The position numbers and the translations under genes were made by a program. Below the pieces are notes generated by a model that saw only the letters and a list, made by a program, of their open reading frames with translations, ran no database searches and was not told the DNA's origin. Of a DNA stretch of 64,000 bases, positions 10,670-20,304 are shown piece after piece. The stretch spans positions 28,380,213-28,444,212 of the forward strand of contig NC_088202.1 in the NCBI RefSeq assembly GCF_037126465.1. Reading direction: 5' to 3'. The stretch comes from Ornithodoros turicata. Lineage: Eukaryota; Arthropoda; Arachnida; Ixodida; Argasidae. Position 1 is the first letter of the stretch; each line of letters opens with the position of its first letter.

Positions 10670-11948
10670 CACTACATGTCTCCAGTTCCAGCCATCAGTA
10701 TGCACCAGCTTGTCTCTCTTGTCAAGACACCCTTGTTTCGATGGTCCTAACGCTGATAGCCTTGATAAGACGTAGACGGGAACTTCCTCCTGATTGCTTG
10801 GACAACGCATCCAGGCCATCTTGTGGATGACGAGTATGCCGTGAACCTCAGGCAGCTGGAAAAGACAACTCCACATTACATTTCTTTTTGTTTAGCATCA
10901 TATCATGTGGGCATTTGCACACCTGCCAAATCTTCCGCAGTGTTGGGAAGACAATGGCCAGAACAGAAGAACAGACACTATCCCAACCTTGAAGTTCAAA
11001 GCCTGTGATTTCCTTCCTTAGTTCCAGGGTCTACCGCATTTTGAAAGTCGAAGGTTGGCAGATGTGCAACATAGTACAACAAAAAAATGTCCGCCTCTCT
11101 CAGGATGAGCCCGATTCGAACTGCTAACTCCCTCCCAAACCAGCTTCCCTCCAATGTCGGCAAAATCCAATTTCTCCCAAAATACGTTACTCTTACATTC
11201 TTCAATAACATGCTTCCCCCCTTCATTGGCACCTCAAATGCTCCTGTTTTCAGACTTGTAAGACTTTCCTTCAGAGTTTAAAATTCCCACTGGATATCTG
11301 CCAATCAATCGGTTTTGTGCTGCGAATCAGGCCATGACTAACTGGCATAATTGAGAGCATGTCGAGACTAGCTGAGGTGGCTGTGATGCTTCACTTTTCC
11401 TAATGGAATTGTTGGACCAGGACTCTCTGGATTGTTCCAAGGCTGTCGTCCACGCTTACAATTTATGGGGGACAAACTTGTGTAGGCCAAAAGGCTGCTG
11501 AAAATAGTCGCCCTTTTGTATACAGCCCTTGTCCACTTTAGGTGCGAAAATTTGCATAACTGACAACACCCGACTAGCACCCGAGTTTACCCTTCCGAAT
11601 CTTGATGGGGGTCATTTAAACTGAAAAATTCATTACGGTCGTAATCATATAGCAAACGGGAGAGCACTGCAGCAGGCTTACCTGTGGTCCTGGGGATTGA
11701 GTCGCCTAAAATGTTGATCATAGCGGCAGAATTGAGGCGCGTACACCACTAGAAGCTATCTACGGAGTCAGATGTCCCTGAGTAATGGGTGTTGTGTTAT
11801 GCACTGCACGGCGGCACTGTTGCACATTTCTACCACCCTGGCAACAGAATAGCAACACCGGCTCTCGTCAGGCTCCTGTGGGTCGCAGACTCCAGACAGA
11901 CACCTATCGATTTCAACATTCTAAACTGTTTCGCACATCCGACGGCAA

Positions 11949-12359
11949 CTATGCAAAGAGATACGTCAACCTAAAAATGTCATCCCGCGGGTTAGCCGCA
12001 GCCACATCTCGTGGATGGTCGGCGGCTTCCAGAGGCATTGGGTCCGTAGAGTATGGGTCATCATCCAGCATTGACTCGTCGCCGCTACCGCTAACATGTT
12101 CGTCAGAATCTCCCCCAGACAGAGAAACATCACTCTCGGTTTCCGACTCCATGTTTGCTCCCTTCGCTTCGCGATCGCCAAACAGGCGCGCGGCTCGCAT
12201 TTGCCGAGGGCGCGCGCTGATTGGCCTTATCCGGGTGACGTTTCCTCCCACTTTTAGAGAGCGAGGGCGCAAAGATTCCGGTTTCTTTTTCATCGGATTG
12301 CGCGAAAAGTACGCCGCGGATCGAAATGGTATTTTCGGGCCCACTTCAGTGGTCGGCAA
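11949..12359 (-). other. Acidic open frame on the minus strand of the TTAA element
   Basis: The frame is 136 codons and includes an acidic serine-rich stretch, ESETESDVSLSGGDSDEH, followed by ESMLDDDPYSTDP. Such N-terminal acidic regions occur in several transposases, including piggyBac types. There is no catalytic motif. The overlapping longer plus-strand frame crosses the element's edge and is not credible. This could be the first exon of a second gene reading inward from the right end, or chance in GC-rich DNA. Confidence 0.25.
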
Positions 12360-12418
12360 GGAATTAGAATTCGCGTTAGTTTCGAAATTGACCTCGGAGA
12401 ATGCGACTGTCCCTTTAA

Positions 12419-13760
12419 GACAGTCCGGAGCGTCGTCTTTGATGAAGGCCCTGTCATGGAAAGGTTCTGTCGAGAATCGGGATCACAGCTAGCACCTACA
12501 CACCAACGCAACCTCAAATGCGAGGAACCCACCGCAGATCTGTCAAGCTGCGAGTTTGGGCGGCCTTACAATCACATTATGGTGGACGTGTGTCCGACAA
12601 CGCATGGACCGCCAAGTGTTGGCACACCGCTTAATGGAGTTGAGACGGTCGAAGTTGTTATCAGTGCTGATCAGGGGCGGGAGAAGCCCGCTGTCCAAGT
12701 GCCTGTCGGCCAAGGTCACGCCTTGGATATACCTAGGAGGTCGACGAGATCCAATAAAGGGGTGCCGCCTGTACGCCTTGCCTACAGCACTACGCAGACT
12801 GAACTCGACAGTGACCCAGCTAACTGGAGGGAGATGCAGAAATTGCCAGACTGCGAAAAGGCGAAATGGTTAGCAGCAGCCAAGGAGGAAATGGACTCGC
12901 TGCATCAGCTCAACACCTGGGATCTCGTGCCGTTACCATCAGGGAAGCATCAATTCGGCTGCAAGTGGGTCTTTAAGACTAAACGGGATAAACAGGGGAA
13001 CGTGGACCGGTACAAAGCGAGGTTGGTCACTCAAGGCTTCTCTCAGAAATACGGGGAAGACTATGATGCTACGTTAGCCCCAGTAGCGAAACTAACGACA
13101 CTGCGTGTCCTCTTGACCATACTGGCAGCGGAAAGGCTAATCGTTCGACATTCCGATGTCAAGAATGCATTCCTGAACGGTGACATAGAGGAGCATATAT
13201 ATATATGAAGCAACCTGAAGGGTTTGTTACAGCAGGCGAGGAGCATCTAGTTTACAGATTTAAAAACATCGCTGTACGGACTGAAGCAGGCAGCTAGAGC
13301 CTGGAACATAAAGGCCAACCAGGTGCTTCTGGAGGAGGGATTCAAACGCAGTGACGCCGACTCCTGCCTGTATTCTCAAAGTATTGACGGGAAGCTCTTG
13401 TATGTTCTCCTACATGTGGACGACATGCTGATTTGTCATCCAGCTCATTCGGCCATTACCGACACCTGGCAAAGATTAAACAAGCACTTCGGATTGAAGG
13501 CTCTTGGCTCCGTCCGTCATTACCTAGGGATTGAAATCGAGAGGCCACGTTATGATTGCTTTCCCCTTCATCAGCACAATAAAATCACCACACTATTGGC
13601 AAAGTACCGGCTTGATGACACCAAGGGGAGCGCCAATTCCATAAATACAGACTACCCGAAGCTCTTGGATGATGAGCTGCTACCAGATAACGACCACTAT
13701 CGTCAAGCGGTCGGAGAGCTGCTATACCTGAGCACGACAACACGCCCGGACATAGCCTGC
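12419..13760 (+). pseudogene. Copia reverse transcriptase region, frameshifted
   Basis: The copia frame resumes at 12,419. RT motifs follow: RRSTRSNKGVPPVRL, W..A...EMDSL..NTWDLVPLP, CKWVFKTKRDKQGNVDRYKA, VAKLTTLR.LL, DVKNAFLNGDIEEHIYI, then LYGLKQAARAW after frame changes, and LLHVDDMLI near 13,407-13,433. The catalytic box is normally YVDD, and here Tyr is His while both Asp remain. The stop at 13,206 comes from a longer (AT)n run in the HIYM codons. A further frameshift lies near 13,262. The enzyme would copy the RNA into cDNA in the particle. The hAT MITE interrupts it just after TRPDIACAVG. Confidence 0.9.
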
Positions 13761-13768
13761 GCCGTGGG

Positions 13769-14186
13769 CAGTGGCATAGCCACAGGGGGGCTAGGGGGGG
13801 CTCGAGCCCCCCCTACCTGCTACAGACCGACCCACACAAATCGTGCAAATCCGAGGAGAACATAATATATGGGGGGGACCAGTGTGACGATCGCAAAAGT
13901 TCTTGCAGTTCATGGCGTATATCTAAGAAGCACTCTTGAATGGTTTTCAAAGTATGAGCTTTTCAAGATGCTTCCAATCTCGTGACACCACCTCATTGGT
14001 CATGACAGCCTATACATGTAATCGTATTGTGAACGTCCAAATCAACTATTTTCGTTCCTTTTTTTTTTCTCATCCTCAGTTTGCAGTGTGCACAAGGATG
14101 TGTGTGTTGTCGCACACAGGATCAGCGGGGGGGGGCGAATTTTCGTATCGAGCCCCCCCTACCTTGGAGGTCTGGCTACGCCACTG
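13769..14186. mobile_element. hAT-type MITE, 418 bp
   Basis: The ends are cagtggcatagccac on the left and, on the complement of the right end, cagtggcgtagccag. The 8-bp duplication gccgtggg stands at 13,761-13,768 and 14,187-14,194. Subterminal G/C runs (cccccct) lie near both ends. There is no coding capacity. Excision across one duplication copy restores the copia frame AVGFLCRRVSHPRHC. Confidence 0.93.
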
Positions 14187-14194
14187 GCCGTGGG

Positions 14195-14775
14195 GTTCCT
14201 TTGCCGGCGTGTTAGCCACCCACGTCATTGTAACTGGACTGCAGTCAAGAATGTATTTCGATACCTTAAGCAAACCGTCGATTACAAGTTGCGGCTGTCA
14301 GGGGAGTCGAAAGCAAGGCTTGTCTGTTACGCAGATGCAGACTGGGCAGGAGACGTCACCGACAGGAAGCCAACCAGCGGGTACTTTGTAAGGCTGGGGA
14401 CTAGTCCTGCGTCTTGGACCAGCAAGAAACAGACTTCGGTAGCTCTTTCCTCCACGAAAGCAGAATACGTGTCGGCCGCACACGCTTCACAGGAGGTGCT
14501 GTGGCTTCGACAGCTGCTAGCTGACTTCGGTTATAGGGACGACGAGTCGACCTGTATGTATGAAGACAACCAAGGCTGCGTCAAGCTCTCGATCAGTGAC
14601 GGCGTCAGCGCACGGACCAAGCACATCGACGTGCGGCACCACCACCTGAGATAGTTAGTTGAGAGAAAAGTTGTCAAACTCTAGTACTGTCAAACCAGCG
14701 ACATGGTCGCGGACATCTTTACCAAACCCCTTCCGAAACCACGGTTCGAGGGGCTCAGGGACCGTATGAGTGACG
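14195..14775 (+). pseudogene. Copia RNase H and C-terminal region
   Basis: The frame after the MITE gives WTAVKNVFRYLKQT, then the RNase H residues: Asp in CYADADWAGD, Glu in SSTKAEYVSAA, and Asp in YEDNQGCVKL. ARTKHIDVRHHHLR follows. A TAG at 14,652 and a further stop near 14,683 break the end, which otherwise reads VADIFTKPLPKPRFEGLRDRM, the usual copia C-terminus. RNase H removes the RNA strand during reverse transcription. The last codons are cut by the TTAA insertion at 14,776. Confidence 0.88.
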
Positions 14776-14779
14776 TTAA

Positions 14780-17496
14780 AGGGACTAAGAAACGATTTTT
14801 TTCTTCGTTTCGTTCGAAAGAAGACATTTTTCTGAGTCTAGAACCGAAATTTTACTTCCGTCGCGCGAGCGGATTTCTCGGGAGCTAATTTAAACGGAGC
14901 GGCGAAGGGAGGACAGCTGGCGCCGCGCCGTGGCGAGCTGCCGAGCGGAGACACAACGGGCAACTTTACGCGACCACGGCCGGCTCCCCAGTCAACACAC
15001 ATTGTTGATAAAATGCAGAATTAACGTTGAATATTGCTGAACAATGTAGAGCGCAAAATGCGAACATTGATTCCGCGCTGACATTACGTAGTCAATTCAG
15101 CATGTCAAATCTTTTACGTGAATATAACGTGGATTTGTTGCACACAAATTAACAGTAGATTGTCATACGTGAAAACAGCGTCGATAACTGTAATGGAAAG
15201 TCACAGAAGGACAGACGTCGAATATACAACGTTGCTTTTGCGAAAATTTTGCCTTATGCCTTTAGCAAAAAGCATGCTCAAACAATGGATCTGCCGCGCA
15301 GGCCGTTCAACAGCGCTTTACCATGGTTGCTTTTGCGTGACTCTGCTACTGTTAACATTGCAAAAGATCGTACAAAGAAAATATTAATATGGTAGTAATT
15401 CGATACGTCGGAAACCTACAGCTGATGGACAGCCAGTAAGTACTCACCCAGTAATCCAGACACGGGTATTTTATCAAATTTAGAGCATCTTGAAAACCCT
15501 ACCTATAATCAAATTCTATTCATTTAAAAAAAAATAAAAGTTTGGGCGTTTGAGCCCCCTTTTCTCCGCCATCCGCCTTCACCCCATCTTCTTAACTCTG
15601 CCCCCCTGCCAGATGAGACCCCCACACTACCGTACCACCGCCATGGCGCCCGGCCAGCCGGTCACAGGAGAAATCTGCGCAGAAGGCGTATTTTTTCGTC
15701 AGGCGCAGAAGAGAGAATCACGTGATGCCCTCGCCCGTTGCGCCGTTGCAGCGGTTAACTTCAAACTGTTCGAGACGCCGCTGGAGGATGGAGCTGAGGA
15801 ACATTTTCGGCGTCTCGATAGGAGTGCTGTAATTTCCAGCGCGAACAGCTCAAGCACAGGTTGAGTGAGTATCCCTCGTAGGTAACGGATGCACCACATG
15901 CGGCCACAGTCTATACAGGTAAACGGGCGTGGTGTCTTTGTTTATTAGCGTTCGTTTGAGACTCTATTGTTCTTCCAGTCGATTCAGCCCACCGAGTTCA
16001 TGAAAATGAAAACGATCCTGGCTATGGTTGTAGGAACATCAGCGTGGTGTGCTACTTTCAGTTTGTGGTCGATTCACTATAGTTTTCATCTTACATATTC
16101 TTTTAGGACTCGGAAAGTGTCTCTTTGAGCAAGCTTGGAATCATTTACCGTCTAATGCGCTACAGGTAAGAATGCTGCGTAAATCGGAAAATTATCTAAC
16201 GTCGAAATGTCTGTATCATGTCTGTGTCATTTTTCTCAGTGTTCTTTGACGGCGGAACTTCTACTTGGCCGGTGAGTTCCAGCGATTGGAAAACACGAAG
16301 GAACAATGAAATCGGTAGCCGTTCATAAGGCAACAAGGGACCAGAGGCTACAGTTGCGTCGCTAGCAGGCAGGACCCGAGCTAATTATACTGGTGAGTAA
16401 CATCGACGATCCTTCTTATTTACATAAGGTGGTGATATTGTGATCGTGATCTATATAAAGGGACGCTCTGTGATTTGCAAACAAAAATAACCACAAAGTG
16501 GTCTTGACACATGGCATGAACAGCTCATCAGTTGACACTTCACGATTTTTTACAGATGCAACATCCAAGTGCCTACGTGTACAGATAAGCAGAGGTCCCA
16601 GCACAACCACAAGCCAAATAGTGCAGAAGATAAACACGAGCGCTATAGCAAATTCAAGTCAACGCCTATTCCATATGTGCTTTGGGTAATAAAGTGATTC
16701 TATTCCCCACTTTCCTGCGAAATTATTTTTATACCAGACTTGGGATGTCTAAATGAACATTCAAAGTGTTAAGGGGATATACTAAAATAAATGTAAAATT
16801 ACACTGAACGTGTAATTTTTATCGTCATGGCAGCGTTGGAGAAACGTTGTAAAGCGCTGTTTATTTTATGCTCTCATGTCGTACAGTCTGGTACGTTGTA
16901 TTCACATATAAACTGCATTTCATATACGTTAAATTTACGTTGATCGGCACTTGTTAAATTAACATGTTTTCGAGCGGACATTTGACATCATGATTTCACG
17001 TTCGCTTTCATCGTCGATTCAACATTCATTTCGTTGATATACAACGTTTTTTCTACGTCGAATTTACAATAGTGTGTTGACTGGGTCAGCAACACGTCAT
17101 AGTGACGTGTTGCCGAGCCGAGGAATCCCGCCAGGAGCATGCGCCGTAGGATCCTGCGTATGCGTTCATCGGGAGTGGAAATCTCCATGACAGCAGCTTT
17201 CGCGCGATCGGCAGATTTCGGCAGTGGCGGCAGCCACAGCGCGAGCTCGCGGCATTACTTGCCATTGTGCAACACCAGTGACGTAACGGGGAACCGAAGT
17301 GCGCTCCGTACAGTTACAACCTCGACAGGGAAATTTGCGCGGGAGAGGAGGAACGCGGAAGAGACATTTCCAGCGCGCGCTCCTCGCAGAGTGGAGCGAT
17401 TTCGTCCGGAAAAATTTGTGGCATATTAGTTTCTCTGCGGGAAGAACAGTTTCCATCAAAAAAAAGTATGGGGGTTCGGGAAATTTCATAGTCCCT
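14780..17496. mobile_element. Second TTAA element inside copia, 2,717 bp
   Basis: TTAA stands at 14,776-14,779 and 17,497-17,500. The ends are agggactaagaaac and, complemented from the right, agggactatgaaat. The flanks join to give the copia end and polypurine tract. The terminal 200-400 bp on both sides are GC-rich. No transposase was recognised. Its middle seems to be another element (14,988-17,085). Confidence 0.85.
14988..17085. mobile_element. Probable further element nested in the TTAA element
   Basis: The left end reads cccagtcaacacacattgt and the complement of the right end reads cccagtcaacacactattgt. Subterminal DNA on both sides is AT-rich with repeated aacgttga, tcaacgt and ttaacgtt motifs, unlike the GC-rich flanks outside. 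The target duplication is unclear (possibly only tc). A possible exon-like frame (15,643-15,864, MAPGQPVTGEICAEG...) and a tatataaag box near 16,451 lie inside, but no family is recognised. Confidence 0.55.
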
Positions 17497-17512
17497 TTAA
17501 GGGCTGATTGTC

Positions 17513-17521
17513 GAGAGGGGG
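17513..17521 (+). promoter_or_regulatory. Copia polypurine tract
   Basis: gagaggggg lies directly before the 3' LTR and fits the plus-strand priming site. Confidence 0.75.
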
Positions 17522-17665
17522 TGTTGGAAGAAGCCGGCATCCGACGCCCCTTTTAAGGAGCATGCGCACTAGTGCATGCGCTCACGCACACAATCGTTCC
17601 TTTTTCATTAAACCTGCTTCGTTCATCCTGAACAGTCGTCAGTCAGTCAGTCTCCAATTACAACA
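17522..17665 (+). repeat. Copia 3' LTR
   Basis: It has the same length and ends as the 5' LTR, with 7 substitutions. It is followed at once by the gaggt duplication and the continuing mariner. Confidence 0.95.
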
Positions 17666-17670
17666 GAGGT

Positions 17671-18350
17671 GAGCGCGCACATCGAACAGCGAATTGCCAC
17701 GAAGTTTCTCGTGAATGAAGGCGTAAAGTCATCTGAAATTCACAGAAGGCTTCAGGCTGTATGGCCACGATACACGTAGCCGCAGCAAAGCGTTTGAGTG
17801 GTGCAAACGGTTCCGAGACGGCCGTACATCAGTGCAGGACGATCCCGGCCGGGGCGGCTCAGTGCCCAGTGTCAGAATTCCTGAGAACATCCAGCTTGTG
17901 GAGCACCTGATCCTGAAGGACCGCCGGATAACATGTCTCGAACTGGCTCCAAAGACGGACCTTTCTGTGGGAACGTTGAACACCATCGTTCATGAACACC
18001 TCCAGTTTCGGAAAGCCGGGCCTCCTCACCAAAGGAGTCCTCCTCCTAGAGGACAATGCATGCCCGCATACCGCGCATCTCACAACACGCACCTTACAGG
18101 AACTTGGCTGGGAGTTGATGCCACATCCCCCTTACAGCCCAGACCTCGCCCCCAGCGATTTCCATCTCTTCGGGCCACTAAAGGCGTTCCTTGGGGGCCG
18201 TGTGACGACAAAGTCAAGAATGCGGTCCGATTATGGCTGCTACGCGCCGGTAAGGATTTCTACGCTGCTGACATCCAAGTCCTCGCTGGGACAAGTGCAT
18301 TAGTGCAGCTGGGGATTACGTTGAAAATAAAACTAATTTCTCGCCTGTAA
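17671..18350 (+). pseudogene. Mariner transposase remnant (start codon at 6,163 on the far side of the copia)
   Basis: Transposase cuts and rejoins the element at its terminal repeats in the nucleus. The first codons (MADNEV) lie at 6,163-6,180, left of the copia. After 17,671 the frame continues with a helix-turn-helix DNA-binding region (KFLVNEGVKSSEIHRRLQAV, SKAFEWCKRFRDGRTSVQDD, NIQLVEHLILKDRRI). After HEHLQFRKAG, in another frame, come LLEDNACPHTAHLT and HPPYSPDLAPSDFHLFGPLK, the second and third catalytic Asp regions of mariner transposases. The stretch that should carry the first catalytic Asp is missing, which points to an internal deletion near 18,000-18,020. Frameshifts are also present. 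Confidence 0.85.
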
Positions 18351-18408
18351 GTTCATTTTACTTTTGCGAAAAATGAAAAGTCCCGGTTTGACTTGAACGC
18401 CCCTTGTA

Positions 18409-18900
18409 AAACAGACGATTGAGCAAGAAGCTGAGGACCTGTATGCAAATGTGTATCCAAATGAATTCTTGCAAATATGTCTCGTGTGAAAATAAAGAAA
18501 CCATTGTGCTGTACCTCATGCAGCTTTATTTAGGCTCTAGATTTATTCCGACAACACAGTGCGGGGTCAGCAACGCGAGACACACAACAAGAGCACAAGG
18601 AAAATGAGCACGGCTTTGGTTTGAACACGTGATGCATTCAGGCAGCCAGTTTGTCTGCGCTTGACAAATACCAGTTTTACCACCCCCGCGATTCCAGTAC
18701 GTTCCTGCCAGTGGCAACCTCCACAGTAGGGAAGGCGGGGGGGGGGGGCTTGAAACACCACGTACACACACACGCGCGCGCAGCCGGTCCTTGGGACGCT
18801 CACAAAATCATACTTGTGCATACACCGAGACCGAGATGAGGTGTCATATGCGGTGAGGCCGCCTCACGCGATTAAACGTCTCACAGTATTCATGCATGCT
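18409..18900. other. Gene-free stretch right of the mariner
   Basis: It holds a G run near 18,739-18,748, an alternating purine-pyrimidine stretch near 18,762-18,782, and no recognised gene. Confidence 0.4.
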
Positions 18901-19041
18901 GGCTGCTTAGATACACGCCAGTAAGTGCAAGAACTGTTGCGATCGTCACGCTCGACCCCCGTCCCCGCCCCATATAGGTTTTTCCTCTATGATTTGCACG
19001 ATTTACGTGGTCGGCTTGTGGCTGGTAGGGGTGCTCGGGCC
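18901..19041. mobile_element. Worn relative of the hAT MITE, inverted
   Basis: The complement of this segment runs in step with 13,800-13,932: cgtaaatcgtgcaaat against acacaaatcgtgcaaat, gtgacgatcgcaa.agttcttgca in both, and tggcgtgtatctaagcagc against tggcgtatatctaagaagc. The terminal cagtggc repeats are absent, so it is truncated. Confidence 0.7.
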
Positions 19042-19084
19042 CTTTACGAAACATCAGTGTGTACATTTTTGGGGATCACTCTGG

Positions 19085-19215
19085 TTTACACTTCGCAAAA
19101 TAAACTTCGAGAATAAACTCCTCGAAATAAATCACGAAAAAATCCACGGTGTAAAGATAAAGCCGTAAAAATAAACTTTTGCGATACAAACGCTTCAGAT
19201 TCAAACTGTGAAAAT
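19085..19215. repeat. Degenerate AAATAAAC-type tandem motif
   Basis: caaaataaacttcg, gaataaactcctcg, aaataaatcacg, aaataaacttttgcg and aaaataaatcgtc recur every 12-35 bp. Confidence 0.5.
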
Positions 19216-20205
19216 AAATCGTCTCTGATTGGTCGACAGGGACGACAGCCTCAGAGCAGCGAAGGCTTTTGGCTTCCGCGTCTGAAAATAGTTCCCCGCA
19301 AGGTGAGGCTCTTTGCGGTGGGCTGGGAACGAGGGTACTGAGTCTGGACGAATCATTTACTTTTTTCCCCTCCGGCTATCAGGATTCTGTTGACACTGCA
19401 GTTAATGCTTTGTTCTGCTGCTTGCCTGTCTTATTGTGTATGTCGAATTTGAGTATGTCGAACTCTGAATTTGTGTCGTGCCACCAAGTGAGTTCCCGGT
19501 GTTGGTTCCAGCTATTGGACACCTGCTATATTATGAACATTGTCGCGAACATCGCCATTCCCCTGCAGGACTGCCTTGTTGTGAAATCGTAGAGTTGAAA
19601 AGTGACGATCTACGAAAAAGCCTGATTCCGATACCGTGTGGATGTGTTGTGTTTGTCCGTCTGTATATGTTTGTGTGTGTTCCAGCCTCAGAACGGTAGA
19701 ATCGTGAAATCGGAACCTGCCTGTGGTTTTCCCTGTGAGCCTACGTTCTGATAAATGCAAAGAACAGGTACTGGACAGACTCTCGAAATGCATTTCTGCA
19801 AATAAGCTGCATATGAATATGAAGAAACTGTTTGTTTGTTTGCAAGAAAAAACTATTTTCTCTCGGATGAATAAGTAGAGTCAGCACAGGTGCCTTAATT
19901 TTTGTAACCAGCATACGGTAATGTCAAAGTGTAACGAAATAAGATTCTAATTTCAGGACATCCACATTGATTCGCGCACCTTCCTAGACAACGATTTGCA
20001 ATGCAAAAGGTGCAAGAGATGTATCTAGACATAATAATTCAAGCACTGTGTTTTCGCTGGTCTTTGAATACCCTGGAACCTAAGAATGCCATTTTCTTAA
20101 ATACCATGAAATTTTCTCACAGAAATATTTGCATCTTTTTTATTCAAGTGGATATACAGTGCAAATTCTGGTTATCAGACGTCGGAACTGAAGAAAAATA
20201 AGCGC
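19216..20205. other. Gene-free stretch
   Basis: Only short open frames occur. Nothing recognisable was found. Confidence 0.4.
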
Positions 20206-20243
20206 AATAAGTAACTGAAATCAGAAGATTTCAGTTACTTATT
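20206..20243. repeat. Perfect 17-bp palindrome
   Basis: aataagtaactgaaatc, a 4-bp loop, and the exact complement. The right half is followed by a third partial copy (attcagttacttatta). Confidence 0.9.
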
Positions 20244-20304
20244 ATTCAGTTACTTATTAGTGAAGAACAGGATATCAACAATTTCATTAAATACACTTCT
20301 GTCC

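Larger units (their letters stand above)
8461..12414 (+). mobile_element. Kolobok-like TTAA transposon with THAP exon, inserted in copia pol
   Basis: TTAA is duplicated at 8,457-8,460 and 12,415-12,418. The ends are inverted: agagatagtcgcat on the left, and on the complement of the right end agggacagtcgcat. Joining across one TTAA restores the copia frame (NKVK then TVRSVVFDEG). TTAA targets, AGGG-type ends and a THAP-domain gene together suggest the Kolobok superfamily (T2-like in Xenopus). piggyBac also uses TTAA but usually has CCC ends and no THAP domain. I could not assemble a transposase catalytic domain, so it may be non-autonomous or too worn to read. Confidence 0.8.
6180..17665 (+). 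mobile_element. Ty1/copia LTR retrotransposon carrying three nested DNA transposons
   Basis: Two 144-bp LTRs (6,180-6,323 and 17,522-17,665) are flanked by the 5-bp duplication gaggt (6,175-6,179 and 17,666-17,670). Gag, protease, integrase, reverse transcriptase and RNase H follow in the copia order. Three later insertions interrupt it: 8,461-12,414, 13,769-14,186 and 14,780-17,496. Removing them and their duplications leaves 4,381 bp, close to the usual copia length. I count 7 mismatches in 144 LTR positions, so it is not recent. Stops and frameshifts in gag, int and RT make it non-autonomous. Confidence 0.95.
6007..18406 (+). mobile_element. Mariner element split by a nested copia element
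   Basis: The left terminal repeat begins cgaggggtgttcaagtaaaa at 6,007. The right end is its near-complement, finishing tttgacttgaacgccccttg at 18,406. Both ends are flanked by TA (6,005-6,006 and 18,407-18,408), the mariner target. The element's own sequence is 6,007-6,179 plus 17,671-18,406, or 909 bp once the copia and its duplication are removed. A full mariner is about 1.3 kb, so this copy has also lost internal sequence. The element is dead on three counts: the copia insert, an internal deletion and frameshifts. Confidence 0.92.

Noticed and set aside
11785..12492. 235-codon plus-strand open frame
   Set aside because: It runs across the right edge of the TTAA element into copia sequence, so it cannot be an ancestral gene.
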